From: a bacterium
GTDB lineage: Bacteria > UBP6 > UBA1177
Direction of reading: 5' to 3'
DNA length: 64,000 nucleotides
Assembly (NCBI GenBank): GCA_017645765.1
Contig: JAGCNV010000040.1
Coordinates: forward strand, 1 to 64,000
Below, one piece after another: positions 1-7,137 of the stretch; the stretch's first letter is position 1, and each line of letters starts with the position of its first letter. Made by a program: the position numbers and the translations under genes. Below the pieces are notes generated by a model. It did no database searches. It worked only from the letters and a program-made list of their open reading frames with translations, and had not been told where the DNA came from.

Positions 1-110
1 AAATGGAACGAATGATCCTTGAATTTATTGAATATTATAACAACAGGCGAATTCAGAAAAAACTGAATTGGATGACACCTGTTGAATTTAGGTCTAAGAG
101 ATGTTATTAA
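1..110 (+). CDS. IS3-family transposase (OrfB), C-terminal end only
   Basis: The reading frame enters from outside the window and ends with TAA at 108-110. The visible 35 residues carry the hallmark end of IS3/IS150-type DDE integrases: YYNNRRIQKKL, followed by WMTPVEFR. In these enzymes this is the C-terminal helix just after the catalytic Glu. The catalytic residues themselves lie outside the window. The element is oriented left to right, so its right end must follow directly. Family assignment is strong from the motif; which IS it is cannot be told. Confidence 0.85.
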   Translation, partial: MERMILEFIEYYNNRRIQKKLNWMTPVEFRSKRCY

Positions 111-472
111 ACCGTGTCCAAAAAAATGGGGTCAGAACAGAGAGGGGTCGGGGTGAGGTCAGCAGCCGGCACAAACACGATCCTCTGATACATGTCACCC
201 ATCCGCGATCCCCTGATTTTTCCCGGCGTATGAGCAACAACCATCCTGAAATTCTCGAAAAACCTGCCGCAAAGTTCGTGACTCTCAAAAAACATCTGGG
301 AAGCGTTGCCGGTCTGGTTTCCCTCTTTATCAGTTGGCGAAATCATAAAAGCATCGCCGAAACGCCCGAAAGCAAACGTAACGCCTTTCTGAATCCAGTA
401 CTCCGCGTTCTTTTTCGCGCTCTCGACCAGCTCTTCATCCGTGTTGAATACCCTAATCCTCTTCGTCATCAC
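107..472 (-). CDS. Phage protein of unknown function with an IS-derived C-terminus
   Basis: No family is recognised. The 121-residue product starts MMTKRIRVFNTDEELVES behind AGAGG, ten bases after the Mor-like gene, so it belongs to the same early phage operon. Its last nine codons (SDPIFLDTV) lie inside the IS3 terminal repeat. The native 3' end has therefore been replaced by IS sequence and the protein is probably a truncated hybrid. The body is mixed alpha/beta with no signal peptide or membrane segment. Whether the product is still functional cannot be judged. Confidence 0.55.
   Translation of the reverse strand: MMTKRIRVFNTDEELVESAKKNAEYWIQKGVTFAFGRFGDAFMISPTDKEGNQTGNASQMFFESHELCGRFFENFRMVVAHTPGKIRGSRMGDMYQRIVFVPAADLTPTPLCSDPIFLDTV
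112..134 (+). repeat. Putative right terminal inverted repeat of the IS3-family element
   Basis: Directly after the transposase stop comes a stretch that, read from the outside inwards, begins TGACCCCATTTTTTTGGACA. IS3-family elements characteristically begin with TG and finish with CA and often have GACCCC-like tips. The CA at 133-134 is therefore the likely last base pair of the element. The partner repeat is outside the window, so the exact end is inferred. Confidence 0.6.
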
Positions 473-481
473 TACCTCTAA

Positions 482-790
482 CTAAAACAACCTCTCCTGC
501 ATATCGTCCGACACCTTTTCGTTCAGAATCTTGTTCACGAAAGTCTCGGACATCTCTACATCGTTCGCTATTTCCTTCGCGCTTTTATGCGGGTTCGCCA
601 GGATATACTTCTTGACGATCTTTTTCTGCCAGCAGTTCGGAGTATAGATGTGAAGACCGCCTCTCAGCTTGGACATTAATCTGATGGCAACGTCAATGCC
701 GCAGCTTTCTGCAATCAGCTTCATGTCTTTTGTCGGCATATCGTCCACCGTCATGTTTTCATTCACGAATTTGAGAAACTCTTCTTTCAT
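482..790 (-). CDS. mor: Mor-family transcription activator (Mu middle operon regulator)
   Basis: A 102-residue protein with the layout of Mu Mor/C activators. The N-terminal dimerisation half contains ESCGIDVAIRLMSKLRGG followed by a LHIYTPN strand. The C-terminal helix-turn-helix is around KSAKEIANDVEMSETFVNKIL. In Mu, Mor switches on middle transcription, leading to C and the late genes. Position fits: it is the last recognisable early gene before the IS interruption. It starts ATG after GGAGGG. The late genes it would activate are not in the window. Confidence 0.75.
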   Translation of the reverse strand: MKEEFLKFVNENMTVDDMPTKDMKLIAESCGIDVAIRLMSKLRGGLHIYTPNCWQKKIVKKYILANPHKSAKEIANDVEMSETFVNKILNEKVSDDMQERLF

Positions 791-885
791 GTTCCCTCCG
801 CAGGCACCTCAAGGAATCCCGCCGACCTCTCTGTTCCGTCAATTCCGAGCGATTCAATCGCCGGATCACGGTCGGCAGGAAACCT
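787..885 (-). pseudogene. Remnant of a phage gene 5' of mor (no start codon)
   Basis: Between the DUF3164 gene and mor, one frame stays open for 33 codons, from just after a TGA at 886-888 to a TGA (787-789) that overlaps the mor ATG as ATGA. The peptide reads as ordinary protein (DRDPAIESLGIDGTERSAG) but the stretch has no ATG, GTG or TTG. The stop/start overlap is typical of co-translated phage genes, so this is best read as the 3' end of a gene whose 5' part was deleted. The alternative is chance. Confidence 0.35.
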
Positions 886-893
886 TCAACCGT

Positions 894-1508
894 CTACAAA
901 GCCGCGAAATCAAGCGTGATGGTTTTCCATTCCCCGTGTTCGTCCTTCTCCTGGAAAAGGATGTATTCCTTCGTTCCGCTGGTCTGCATTGACTGTTTCA
1001 GAAGTTCCTGCGCCTTCTTGAAATCTGGATCGCTGATGGAATAACGGAGCAGCCTGAAAAGAAAACTGCGGTTGATCTCTCCTTCCTTATCTACCTCAAA
1101 AGCCTTCTGGACAAGCTCTGCAAGAACTTCGTCCGCTCCTTCCGTCCTTTTGATGATCCACTCGTCAAACTTTGCCTTCGCAAACTGAAGTTTTTCGTTA
1201 AAATCCATTCTCTCTTTTTTGGAAACACAGATCCTTTTTGTACCATCGTAATTGATGATCCTGATGTTTCCCTTCCATCCCGCGACCTTTGCTTTTTTTG
1301 CCTGTTTTTCGACGTAAGTTGCCACAACTTCCTGAGTCCAGTACTTGAAAGTTTCAAGTTTTGTCTTAGTCTCTGCAACATACTCGAAAACAGCGTCTAC
1401 AAGCTCTTCTTTCTTTTTGTCGGCAGGGCTGATACTGGTTTCAGGCTTCAGCGAACCTTCAGCGTCAACCCAGTAGACTTTGCCGTCAAGTTCTTTTGTT
1501 TTCGCCAT
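894..1508 (-). CDS. DUF3164 family protein of Mu-like phages
   Basis: A 204-residue protein starting MAKTKELDGKVYWVD behind AGGAGGAAAAG. It follows the DUF3164 pattern: an N-terminal segment, a long helical region (around 30-75), then WKGNIRIINYDGTKRICVSK, which introduces the most conserved block, and a helical tail. The family is carried in the early region of many Mu-like prophages between gemA-type genes and mor. Its molecular role is not established. Position and orientation agree with the surrounding early operon. Confidence 0.7.
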   Translation of the reverse strand: MAKTKELDGKVYWVDAEGSLKPETSISPADKKKEELVDAVFEYVAETKTKLETFKYWTQEVVATYVEKQAKKAKVAGWKGNIRIINYDGTKRICVSKKERMDFNEKLQFAKAKFDEWIIKRTEGADEVLAELVQKAFEVDKEGEINRSFLFRLLRYSISDPDFKKAQELLKQSMQTSGTKEYILFQEKDEHGEWKTITLDFAAL

Positions 1509-1517
1509 CTTTTCCTC

Positions 1518-2258
1518 CTACTTCTCGATAATTACGATACTTTTCTTCTCGGCGAGAACTCGCGTTCTGACATCTTTGAGCAGGTTCTCTTTTTTCATCT
1601 CGATCTGCTCGGTCAGATCTACCGATTCAAGCTCTATTGAAACACCGTTGTCCGTTACTTCCGTGAAAACATCGACCTTGACATCCGTCTTCGGATAGCC
1701 CTCGAAAATCGGGATCGTGAGAATGAAGCTCTCCAGGATCGTCTGCTGGCATTCCGCGACCAGACTGGCGTTGATGTTGCCTCTGCGGTCATTCTCATTT
1801 TTGAGCTGGATTTTGCGCGAGGCATTGAACTTTTCGATCGATTTGAGCAGTGTCGAATTGTCCTGATCCTTGAAATAGAGCCTGTTCTGCCTGACCAGTT
1901 TCGCAAAGCTTTCAAGTGAAAAGGGATTCTCAGTGTTGATTCTGAATCTGCTCAGAGCCGATCCCTGAATCAGGCTTCCCTTGACCGTGATTCCGCTGTC
2001 ATACTGCTCGCGTGTCACAAGCGTCGCCGTCCCTGCCGAATAGTTGATCTCAAGGTGCGCCTCCTGCTCCTCGAAAACCCTTTTCTTCGCAAAATCGACA
2101 ACAGATTCGAGCGTTCCCGAATAGGAGACACCTTTCTTTGTTTCGATTTTCGGAAGTTCGCCCGTGCGCAGAAACATTACCTTGCCGCCGCTTGTGACGC
2201 TCTCTTTCGTCATCTCTTCCAGAGTCACCTGGACCATCTTTTTCTCTTCTTCACACAT
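1518..2258 (-). CDS. Phage protein resembling DUF2303
   Basis: A 246-residue soluble protein (start ATG after AGGGGGACAAG). The order of elements suggests a DUF2303-like fold: a LESVVDFAKK helix near residue 50, a beta-rich middle (LEINYSAGTATLV), FSLESFAKLVRQN near 113, and a beta-rich C-terminal domain with the closing strand VSIELESVDLTEQ. This is resemblance by eye only. Such proteins occur in phage early regions and their role is not known. It lies in the early operon between the DUF3164 gene and a small coiled-coil gene, with 9 bp to the former. Confidence 0.45.
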   Translation of the reverse strand: MCEEEKKMVQVTLEEMTKESVTSGGKVMFLRTGELPKIETKKGVSYSGTLESVVDFAKKRVFEEQEAHLEINYSAGTATLVTREQYDSGITVKGSLIQGSALSRFRINTENPFSLESFAKLVRQNRLYFKDQDNSTLLKSIEKFNASRKIQLKNENDRRGNINASLVAECQQTILESFILTIPIFEGYPKTDVKVDVFTEVTDNGVSIELESVDLTEQIEMKKENLLKDVRTRVLAEKKSIVIIEK

Positions 2259-2267
2259 CTTGTCCCC

Positions 2268-2552
2268 CTAATTTGCCAGCCTGATTACATTTTCCTGCAT
2301 CTCGTCCTTGCGCAGTTTTCTTGTCTGGACGATCTCGTTTTTAATAAGTTTGATTTCCTCGTTTTTCCTGGCAACCATCTGTTTTTTCTCTTCTTCCGCG
2401 AAGGCGAGTTTCGCGCTGTTCTCGAAGTGCTGATCCTTCATTTTCGCGATCTCGTCCTCAGTGTAGAAGACCTTGACCGGCATTTTGTCCTTCACCGCGG
2501 CATACATCGCCGGATCAAAATCGACGAATCTTCTTTCATTGCCTTTTTTCAT
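2268..2552 (-). CDS. Small coiled-coil phage protein
   Basis: A 94-residue product, start ATG after GAGGAGAAAG, overlapping the end of gemA by 17 bases and so probably translationally coupled. Residues 45-85 are rich in Lys and Glu with a helical periodicity that suggests a coiled coil (FAEEEKKQMVARKNEEIKLI). No family is recognised. The tight packing in the early operon supports it as a real gene. Confidence 0.6.
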   Translation of the reverse strand: MKKGNERRFVDFDPAMYAAVKDKMPVKVFYTEDEIAKMKDQHFENSAKLAFAEEEKKQMVARKNEEIKLIKNEIVQTRKLRKDEMQENVIRLAN

Positions 2553-3024
2553 CTTTCTCCTCCATTTTTTTGAGAATTACTATTACCTTTGACGCTTCCG
2601 CCCTCGTGAGCGTTTCCAGCGTCTTTCCGAATTTGTTGTAAATAAAACTGTCCAGAGCGGCTCTCTTTGCCTCGCTTCCTTCAGCGCGTGAGACCCTTGA
2701 CCAGATCGCGGTGATCGCGTAAACCTGCGCCTTAGTCGGCTTCACTACCTTTGACTTCGTTGATTGCGCCGGATAATATCCGGCTTTTGCATCCGGCATA
2801 ACCCCGGCAGCCCTCATCATCTCCGAGATCAGCCTGTTTGCCTGTGAACAAGTCATCTCTTTTGAGCTTTTCACGTTGTATTTGCCCAGAACCATCCGGT
2901 AAAAATCATCATCCCAGCCGAGCTTGCCTTTCAGCGTGTGTATCTGCTTGATCTGCTCTTTCGTTACCGCTGACTTCGTTTGTTGCGCCGGATCGTATCC
3001 GGCATTTGCATCCCGTTTCGTCAT
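2536..3024 (-). CDS. gemA: GemA/Gp16-type regulatory protein (DUF1018) with repeat insertions
   Basis: The 162-residue product matches the GemA/Gp16 family: TKEQIKQIHTLKGKLGWDDD, then a short helix pair with MTCSQANRLISEM, then a second helical half. In Mu, GemA influences host gene expression and DNA supercoiling. The start MTKRDANAG (3024) is chosen because AGGAGG lies 4-5 bases ahead; an upstream ATG would leave no spacer. Two related insertions, DANAGYDPAQQTKSAV at the N-terminus and DAKAGYYPAQSTKSKV between the halves, are encoded by palindromic DNA and look like added repeats rather than parts of the fold. Confidence 0.75.
   Translation of the reverse strand: MTKRDANAGYDPAQQTKSAVTKEQIKQIHTLKGKLGWDDDFYRMVLGKYNVKSSKEMTCSQANRLISEMMRAAGVMPDAKAGYYPAQSTKSKVVKPTKAQVYAITAIWSRVSRAEGSEAKRAALDSFIYNKFGKTLETLTRAEASKVIVILKKMEEKDEKRQ
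2769..2785. repeat. Palindromic coding repeat, copy 1 (gemA, internal)
   Basis: Perfect inverted repeat GCCGGAT-AAT-ATCCGGC inside the gemA frame, encoding the GYYPA part of the linker between the two halves. It is followed on the coding strand by GCAATCAACGAAGTCA, a flank shared with copy 2 and partly with transposase gene copies. Confidence 0.75.
2987..3003. repeat. Palindromic coding repeat, copy 2 (gemA, N-terminus)
   Basis: GCCGGAT-CGT-ATCCGGC, again in frame (GYDPA). On the coding strand it is preceded by GGGATGCAAAT and followed by GCAACAAACGAAG. Both flanks recur in the transposase gene around 5830-5890. Confidence 0.75.
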
Positions 3025-3034
3025 TCCCATCCTC

Positions 3035-3925
3035 CTACACAATCAGCATCTCGCTCGCGCCCTCGATGACAGCCTTGTCGATCTCGCACTCATTGAGCTG
3101 TGCTATCATCCCGGCTCTCGCAATCAGCTTTGCAAGGCGGCGCGTATTGCCGTAACACTCTTTCTGAAACGCCTTTATTGCCGGATTTGAAACATCCTCG
3201 AAAACGCTTTCTACAAGCATTTCAGTATCTTCCGGTTTCAATGGTTCAAGTTTCGACGAAACTCCGACCCTCGAAAAAAGCTGAGCGTATTCGCCCTGTT
3301 TCCCTCTCAGGTTGTAGAGCAGTCTCGGCATTCCGACGAGCAGGATCCCGATGTTTGCCTTGTCGTGGATCCGTCTCAGCATCTCAAGTGCGCGGTAGGG
3401 CAGCTGCTCCGCCTCGTCGATAATGATAAGCCTTCCCGAATCCTTCAGCTTCTTCACGATTGCTTCGAGAAGCGCATGTACATTGCGGGCTTTCGTGTCG
3501 ATACCGATCTTCTGGCAGATCTCCTGAAAAAGGATCTTTCCGTTGTAGCCGCAGTCCGCCTCGATCAGAATGACACCCTGATGCGCCGCCGCATACTGCT
3601 TCACAGCCCTTGTTTTTCCCAGACCGGCATCACCGTAGCAAAGCCCGATGTCGCAGCACAGATGCGCCATCTTTGCAACATCGAAAACCCTCATTGCAAT
3701 CGAAGTCTTCTGAAACGGAATCTCGTTCGGCGCAATACTTGTCTTTTCCGTTTCGCGCTTCAGATAGTCCTCGACCGCCTTTTCGATTTTTTCGTTGTCG
3801 CCCGTGTAAACACCCTTTAACCACTGACTGAACGCAGCCGCAGAAATACCCAGCTCCTTAGCCACAGCATTTCCGCTCTTCTTCTTCCGCTTCATCCATT
3901 GTTGAAGCTTGTCTTTTGTTTCCAT
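3035..3925 (-). CDS. B: MuB-like AAA+ ATPase, transposition target selector
   Basis: A 296-residue protein. Residues 10-45 form a helix-turn-helix (GNAVAKELGISAAAFSQWLKG) as in MuB. The ATPase core has Walker A GDAGLGKT and Walker B LIIIDEAEQL, followed by RIHDKANIGILLVG as sensor region. MuB coats target DNA with ATP, stimulates the transposase and gives target immunity. The ATG at 3925 has GGAGG at the proper distance; an ATG two codons upstream would touch the ribosome site. It sits directly downstream of the transposase gene, as in Mu, with gemA next. Confidence 0.85.
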   Translation of the reverse strand: METKDKLQQWMKRKKKSGNAVAKELGISAAAFSQWLKGVYTGDNEKIEKAVEDYLKRETEKTSIAPNEIPFQKTSIAMRVFDVAKMAHLCCDIGLCYGDAGLGKTRAVKQYAAAHQGVILIEADCGYNGKILFQEICQKIGIDTKARNVHALLEAIVKKLKDSGRLIIIDEAEQLPYRALEMLRRIHDKANIGILLVGMPRLLYNLRGKQGEYAQLFSRVGVSSKLEPLKPEDTEMLVESVFEDVSNPAIKAFQKECYGNTRRLAKLIARAGMIAQLNECEIDKAVIEGASEMLIV

Positions 3926-4009
3926 TGCCATCCTCCAAAAATATTGCCGCTCCCTAAACACCTTAGACACCCTAAACACCCTAAATTCCCTAAGGCTTCC
4001 TGCGGCTCG

Positions 4010-6163
4010 TCACTTCTTGTCGCTTTCAAAAAGAACCAGTTTCAACTTCGGCTTTTTCAGCCCCTGATCACCGCTTGCTTCGTTCATTCCCGCCGAATTT
4101 GATTCGGCGAATCGGTCATCAAACCGCGGCAGATCCCATGTTCCCTCTCTCTCCATTTTTTCCGCTTCCAGAACGACCTCGTCCATCTTGCTCCGTGCAA
4201 GTTCGATGATCTGCTGCTCTTCAAGCGTCGTATCGCCGCCGTTCACCGCTTCGATTCCTTTGGCCAGGTATTCCACAAGCTGAGACGGACTCTCGTTGAC
4301 CTTAACCTCGATATAACCTTTAATAATTTTCTGTTCTTTTCTCTTCCTCGCCATCTCGTCGGCAAGCTGCTGCTTTGAAGTCTCGCTGACAGCAAGAGCC
4401 GGAACAGCCCTGTGGATCTGAGCCTTGCCCATGAAATCATCCTTCTCGTCGAAGACCCACGCTTCCTCGTAATGGTCGAGATCGCGCCTTAAATAAGCAA
4501 GGTCTCCTTTCCGTCCGATCATCCACTCCGCCCAGTAGGTGACACCTAATTTACTATCGGTAATACCGTTGCGTCCGATCCTGACAGGCGAGCTCGTTCT
4601 CGTGCAGAAAAGCCTCAGAGCCTCCGGCGTGACCATCCGTTTCTGCGGCTTCTCCGAGTTCCAGAGCTGCAGCGGACTCATGCCGTTGAGGTTCTTTCCC
4701 TGCGATTTCGCCTTGTTGATGCAGTTTTCGATATAATCCGTGAAAACCTGCTTGAAATCGCTGAATTTCATGATTTTGCCCTGCGCAATCTCCTCTTTCA
4801 GCTTTTCCGGGCGTTCAACTACATTGCCGCCCCTGTAACCCGGCATATTTTTTGAAAAATACTGCTTGTTAGTGTTGAATTTGCGCTCTATCGGCTTCGT
4901 CTGCGCATTGTATGGAATAGCGAAATGCGGCGTGATCCCGAGCAGGCTCAGCATCGTGTTCGCCTTTTTCTGCTCCGCATCGTCCAGCTTCACCTTCACA
5001 AACGATCTGCCGCCTGCAAAGTCTTTCGACCGGTAATCCTTGCCGTTGTCCAGGATGACCTCTTTCGGCAGGCCGTATTTCTCCGCAGCCCGCTTGAAAC
5101 TGATGAAAATATGGTCACTGAAAGGAGCCTCGCAGTGGATATCGTAACCCACGAAAAGCCCGCTCTTGAAATCAGTCCACGCCGTAATCCACGGGAAGCA
5201 CACCTTGCCGTTCCTCTCGTCGAAAACAGCGACATCGACCTGCGCATGGTCGCTCACCCAGACCTCGCCGCAGCGGATAGCCGAGTAATCGCGCTCAGCG
5301 TGACTTGCACAAGTCCTGTACCATTTAGAATGACCCTTACGCGCCCGGATCTGCGCCTGTTCCGGCGTTTCGTTGTCCAGCCTCCGCAAGAAAGCACTCT
5401 CGCTCGGAATCGTCTCAGGATCGATCCCTTTTCCCGCAGCATAACCGACAGTGTACAGCCAGCACGAATGCGCACTCGGGCCGCCTTCCTTTATATACCG
5501 CGCACGGAAAAACTCATAAAGCTCGTCACTTACGCTTGTTTTTCCCACCGACTTGCCCCATTCCGGGAGCAGACCACGCAAACCGTCCTTCTTATAGTCC
5601 GCCCTTGCTCTCATTATCGAACGATAAGAAGTGCGGTTTTTCGGGTTATTATTATTCCATTCCGCAATCCTGTCTTTAAGCCTCTGACCGTTAAATGCCG
5701 AAAATCTTTGAAGCATCTCTATCTTCTCAGCCGCTTTCGCTCTCGCCCACGAAGGCGCATCCGTGAACTCCTCCGCATCGACCGATGCTTCGTCCATTGC
5801 CGCCGAATTTGATTCGGTGAATCGGTTTGCCACATTTGCATCCCGGCTCTCTTCTCCGCCGCTCCTACCGCTGAGCTTCGTTTGTTGCGACCTCTGAGTT
5901 TCGTCCATTGCCGCCGAATTTGATTCGGCGATTTGCTTTTCTTCCGCGGCGTTTTCATCGGCATTCTCCGCGGCTTCAATTATTTTCTGCCACTTCCTCG
6001 GCAGATCCTCGAACCGGTATAACTTTTCCGGTCTGCCGTTGGCCGTCGTTTTCCCCGAAAGTGAAAAAAGACCTGCGTCGTTGAGTTGCTTCAGGTTATA
6101 ATCAAGCATCCTGGCCGATATTCCTAAAGAACTAAATTCAGATCTTGAAAATAAATTCTGCAT
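4010..6163 (-). CDS. A: MuA-like DDE transposase with in-frame repeat insertions
   Basis: Transposase for integration and replicative transposition of the prophage. From the chosen ATG (6163) it is 717 residues, near the 663 of MuA. An N-terminal winged-helix-like part (ARMLDYNLKQLNDAGLFSL, then GRPEKLYRF) is followed by a repeat-rich linker. The catalytic core has VWVSDHAQVDV (first Asp), VILDNGKDYR (second Asp) and KPIERKF (Glu), and a C-terminal barrel and tail follow. The frame is open further upstream, but that part overlaps a small membrane-protein gene, so the later start is preferred. ESNSAAMDE-type peptides occur three times, twice in the linker and once near the C-terminus, each encoded by the same palindrome. 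Confidence 0.85.
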   Translation of the reverse strand: MQNLFSRSEFSSLGISARMLDYNLKQLNDAGLFSLSGKTTANGRPEKLYRFEDLPRKWQKIIEAAENADENAAEEKQIAESNSAAMDETQRSQQTKLSGRSGGEESRDANVANRFTESNSAAMDEASVDAEEFTDAPSWARAKAAEKIEMLQRFSAFNGQRLKDRIAEWNNNNPKNRTSYRSIMRARADYKKDGLRGLLPEWGKSVGKTSVSDELYEFFRARYIKEGGPSAHSCWLYTVGYAAGKGIDPETIPSESAFLRRLDNETPEQAQIRARKGHSKWYRTCASHAERDYSAIRCGEVWVSDHAQVDVAVFDERNGKVCFPWITAWTDFKSGLFVGYDIHCEAPFSDHIFISFKRAAEKYGLPKEVILDNGKDYRSKDFAGGRSFVKVKLDDAEQKKANTMLSLLGITPHFAIPYNAQTKPIERKFNTNKQYFSKNMPGYRGGNVVERPEKLKEEIAQGKIMKFSDFKQVFTDYIENCINKAKSQGKNLNGMSPLQLWNSEKPQKRMVTPEALRLFCTRTSSPVRIGRNGITDSKLGVTYWAEWMIGRKGDLAYLRRDLDHYEEAWVFDEKDDFMGKAQIHRAVPALAVSETSKQQLADEMARKRKEQKIIKGYIEVKVNESPSQLVEYLAKGIEAVNGGDTTLEEQQIIELARSKMDEVVLEAEKMEREGTWDLPRFDDRFAESNSAGMNEASGDQGLKKPKLKLVLFESDKK
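4092..4108. repeat. Palindromic coding repeat, copy 3 (transposase C-terminus)
   Basis: GCCGAAT-TTG-ATTCGGC within the transposase frame, encoding the ESNSAGMNEA tail peptide. It shares its arm layout with the gemA copies (GCCGRAT/ATYCGGC). Confidence 0.75.
5802..5818. repeat. Palindromic coding repeat, copy 4 (transposase linker)
   Basis: GCCGAATTTGATTCGGT, one arm base changed, in frame as ESNSAAMDEA. On the coding strand it is preceded by GGGATGCAAATG, the same flank as in gemA copy 2. Confidence 0.75.
5913..5929. repeat. Palindromic coding repeat, copy 5 (transposase linker)
   Basis: GCCGAAT-TTG-ATTCGGC, in frame as ESNSAAMDE. It is followed on the coding strand by CGCAACAAACGAAG, the flank that follows the palindrome in gemA copy 2. 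Confidence 0.75.
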
Positions 6164-6183
6164 TATTCGTGAAATCCGTTCCG

Positions 6184-6384
6184 TTAATTTTGTGTCGGTT
6201 TCATCGGCACATTCTTGTCGGTCCACCAGCTTTCGCACCATTCCGGCGCATCCTCGAATCTTGTGTATCCGCAGGCGCGCTCGACATCCTTGTCGATATC
6301 TCTCACAACCATCCACACCATCATCATCGTCATCGCTGCAAGCGCGATAAAGCTGAGAACCTCTTTCCATGTTGTGTTTTTCAT
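6184..6384 (-). CDS. Small phage membrane protein
   Basis: A 66-residue product with one clear membrane segment (SFIALAAMTMMMVWMVV, residues 10-26) and a charged tail with two Cys and three Trp. ATG 6384 follows GGAGGG at good spacing, and the stop lies just before the transposase gene. No family is recognised. Its overlap with the extended transposase frame is the reason for starting the transposase later. Confidence 0.6.
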   Translation of the reverse strand: MKNTTWKEVLSFIALAAMTMMMVWMVVRDIDKDVERACGYTRFEDAPEWCESWWTDKNVPMKPTQN

Positions 6385-6405
6385 GCGATTCCCTCCATTT
6401 TCCGT

Positions 6406-6627
6406 TTATTGCGCGGCGATTTGATCGGCGCATATAATGTTTTGTTTCCACCACTCCGCGAAACGCCCCGTCTTGAACACTCCGCGTTCGATCGATCTTT
6501 TAATTGCTGAGCTCTCAACTCCCAGCTCATCCGCTATCTCTTTTTGCGTTCTCTGATTGCGGATTAGATAGGCCTTGAACAAAACCTCTCTCTCTTTCAC
6601 CGCTTTCGGTTTCTTTACTTTTTTCAT
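6406..6627 (-). CDS. Small helix-turn-helix protein, first early gene of the prophage
   Basis: A 73-residue protein that starts after AGGAGG. Residues 14-45 form a helix-turn-helix (TQKEIADELGVESSAIKRSI) followed by a short aromatic tail. It occupies the place of Mu ner, immediately downstream of the operator and divergent from the repressor gene, so it may act as an early-promoter regulator. Sequence similarity to Ner itself is not evident. It could equally be a DNA-binding accessory protein. Confidence 0.6.
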   Translation of the reverse strand: MKKVKKPKAVKEREVLFKAYLIRNQRTQKEIADELGVESSAIKRSIERGVFKTGRFAEWWKQNIICADQIAAQ

Positions 6628-6681
6628 CATTCCTCCTAAAATAACGCCGATGGCAATATTTTGCCGTCAAATTCTTGCTCT

Positions 6682-6702
6682 TTTATCTGAATTTCGGATA
6701 AA
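6682..6702. promoter_or_regulatory. Candidate repressor operator in the early control region
   Basis: TTTATC and GATAAA form an inverted repeat around TGAATTTCG in the divergent region between the repressor gene and the early genes. TTCGGATAAAAA occurs again at about 6723-6734, just before the repressor ATG. A repeated half-site in this place is what a phage operator would look like. No binding data can be inferred. Confidence 0.45.
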
Positions 6703-6736
6703 AAGCAACAAAAATATCGGAGGTTCGGATAAAAAA

Positions 6737-7093
6737 ATGAATAACCGCCTAAAATTGCTCAGAAAAAAATTAGATTTAACGCAGACAGAGTTTGCTAAAA
6801 CTCTTGGAATTTCGCAGAATTTCCTTTCTGCCATTGAACACGGCGAAAGTAAGATCTCCACCGAATTATGTTTATCTTTATCCAAGATAAATGTTAATCT
6901 TAATTGGTTGATAGCAGGTGAGGGTCAAATGTTTCGCACTGCTTCTCAAAATGACACTTTAATAAATGAAATTATATCTATTTTAAAAACTCTGCCTCAA
7001 GATCGGCAAGAATTCGTTTTAAAAGTTGCTCAAGATCAAAAAAACTTGTCTGATTTACTTGAAAAATGTAGGTTGGATTGTCAAAAAATGTAG
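6737..7093 (+). CDS. XRE-family prophage repressor
   Basis: A 118-residue protein with a textbook N-terminal Cro/CI helix-turn-helix: MNNRLKLLRKKLDLTQTEFA, then LGISQNFLSAIEHGESKIS, then LCLSLSKINVNLNWLIAGEG. The C-terminal half is helical and lacks a visible peptidase domain. The longer upstream frame is rejected because ATG 6737 has GGAGG ahead, though with a long 13-base spacing. It is divergent from the early operon, as the lysogeny repressor is in Mu, so it most likely silences the early promoter. The last codons overlap the first repeat of the array at 7066-7134. Confidence 0.8.
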   Translation: MNNRLKLLRKKLDLTQTEFAKTLGISQNFLSAIEHGESKISTELCLSLSKINVNLNWLIAGEGQMFRTASQNDTLINEIISILKTLPQDRQEFVLKVAQDQKNLSDLLEKCRLDCQKM

Positions 7094-7134
7094 GTTGGAT
7101 TGTAGTTTGGAACGTCGAAATGTAAGTTGGATTG
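7066..7134. repeat. Three direct repeats ATGTAGGTTGGATTG, helically phased
   Basis: Copies lie at 7066-7080, 7088-7102 and 7120-7134 (the last reads ATGTAAGTTGGATTG). Start-to-start spacings are 22 and 32 bases, near two and three turns of the helix. They lie between the repressor gene and the inferred left end of the prophage, where Mu-type transposases bind their end sites. They are therefore candidate transposase-binding sites. The first copy is inside the 3' end of the repressor frame. Confidence 0.6.
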
Positions 7135-7137
7135 CCA

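Noticed and set aside
6164-6454. Longer N-terminus of the transposase (start at 6454)
   Set aside because: It overlaps a small membrane-protein gene with its own ribosome site and gives an Arg/Asp-rich stretch unlike any transposase domain.
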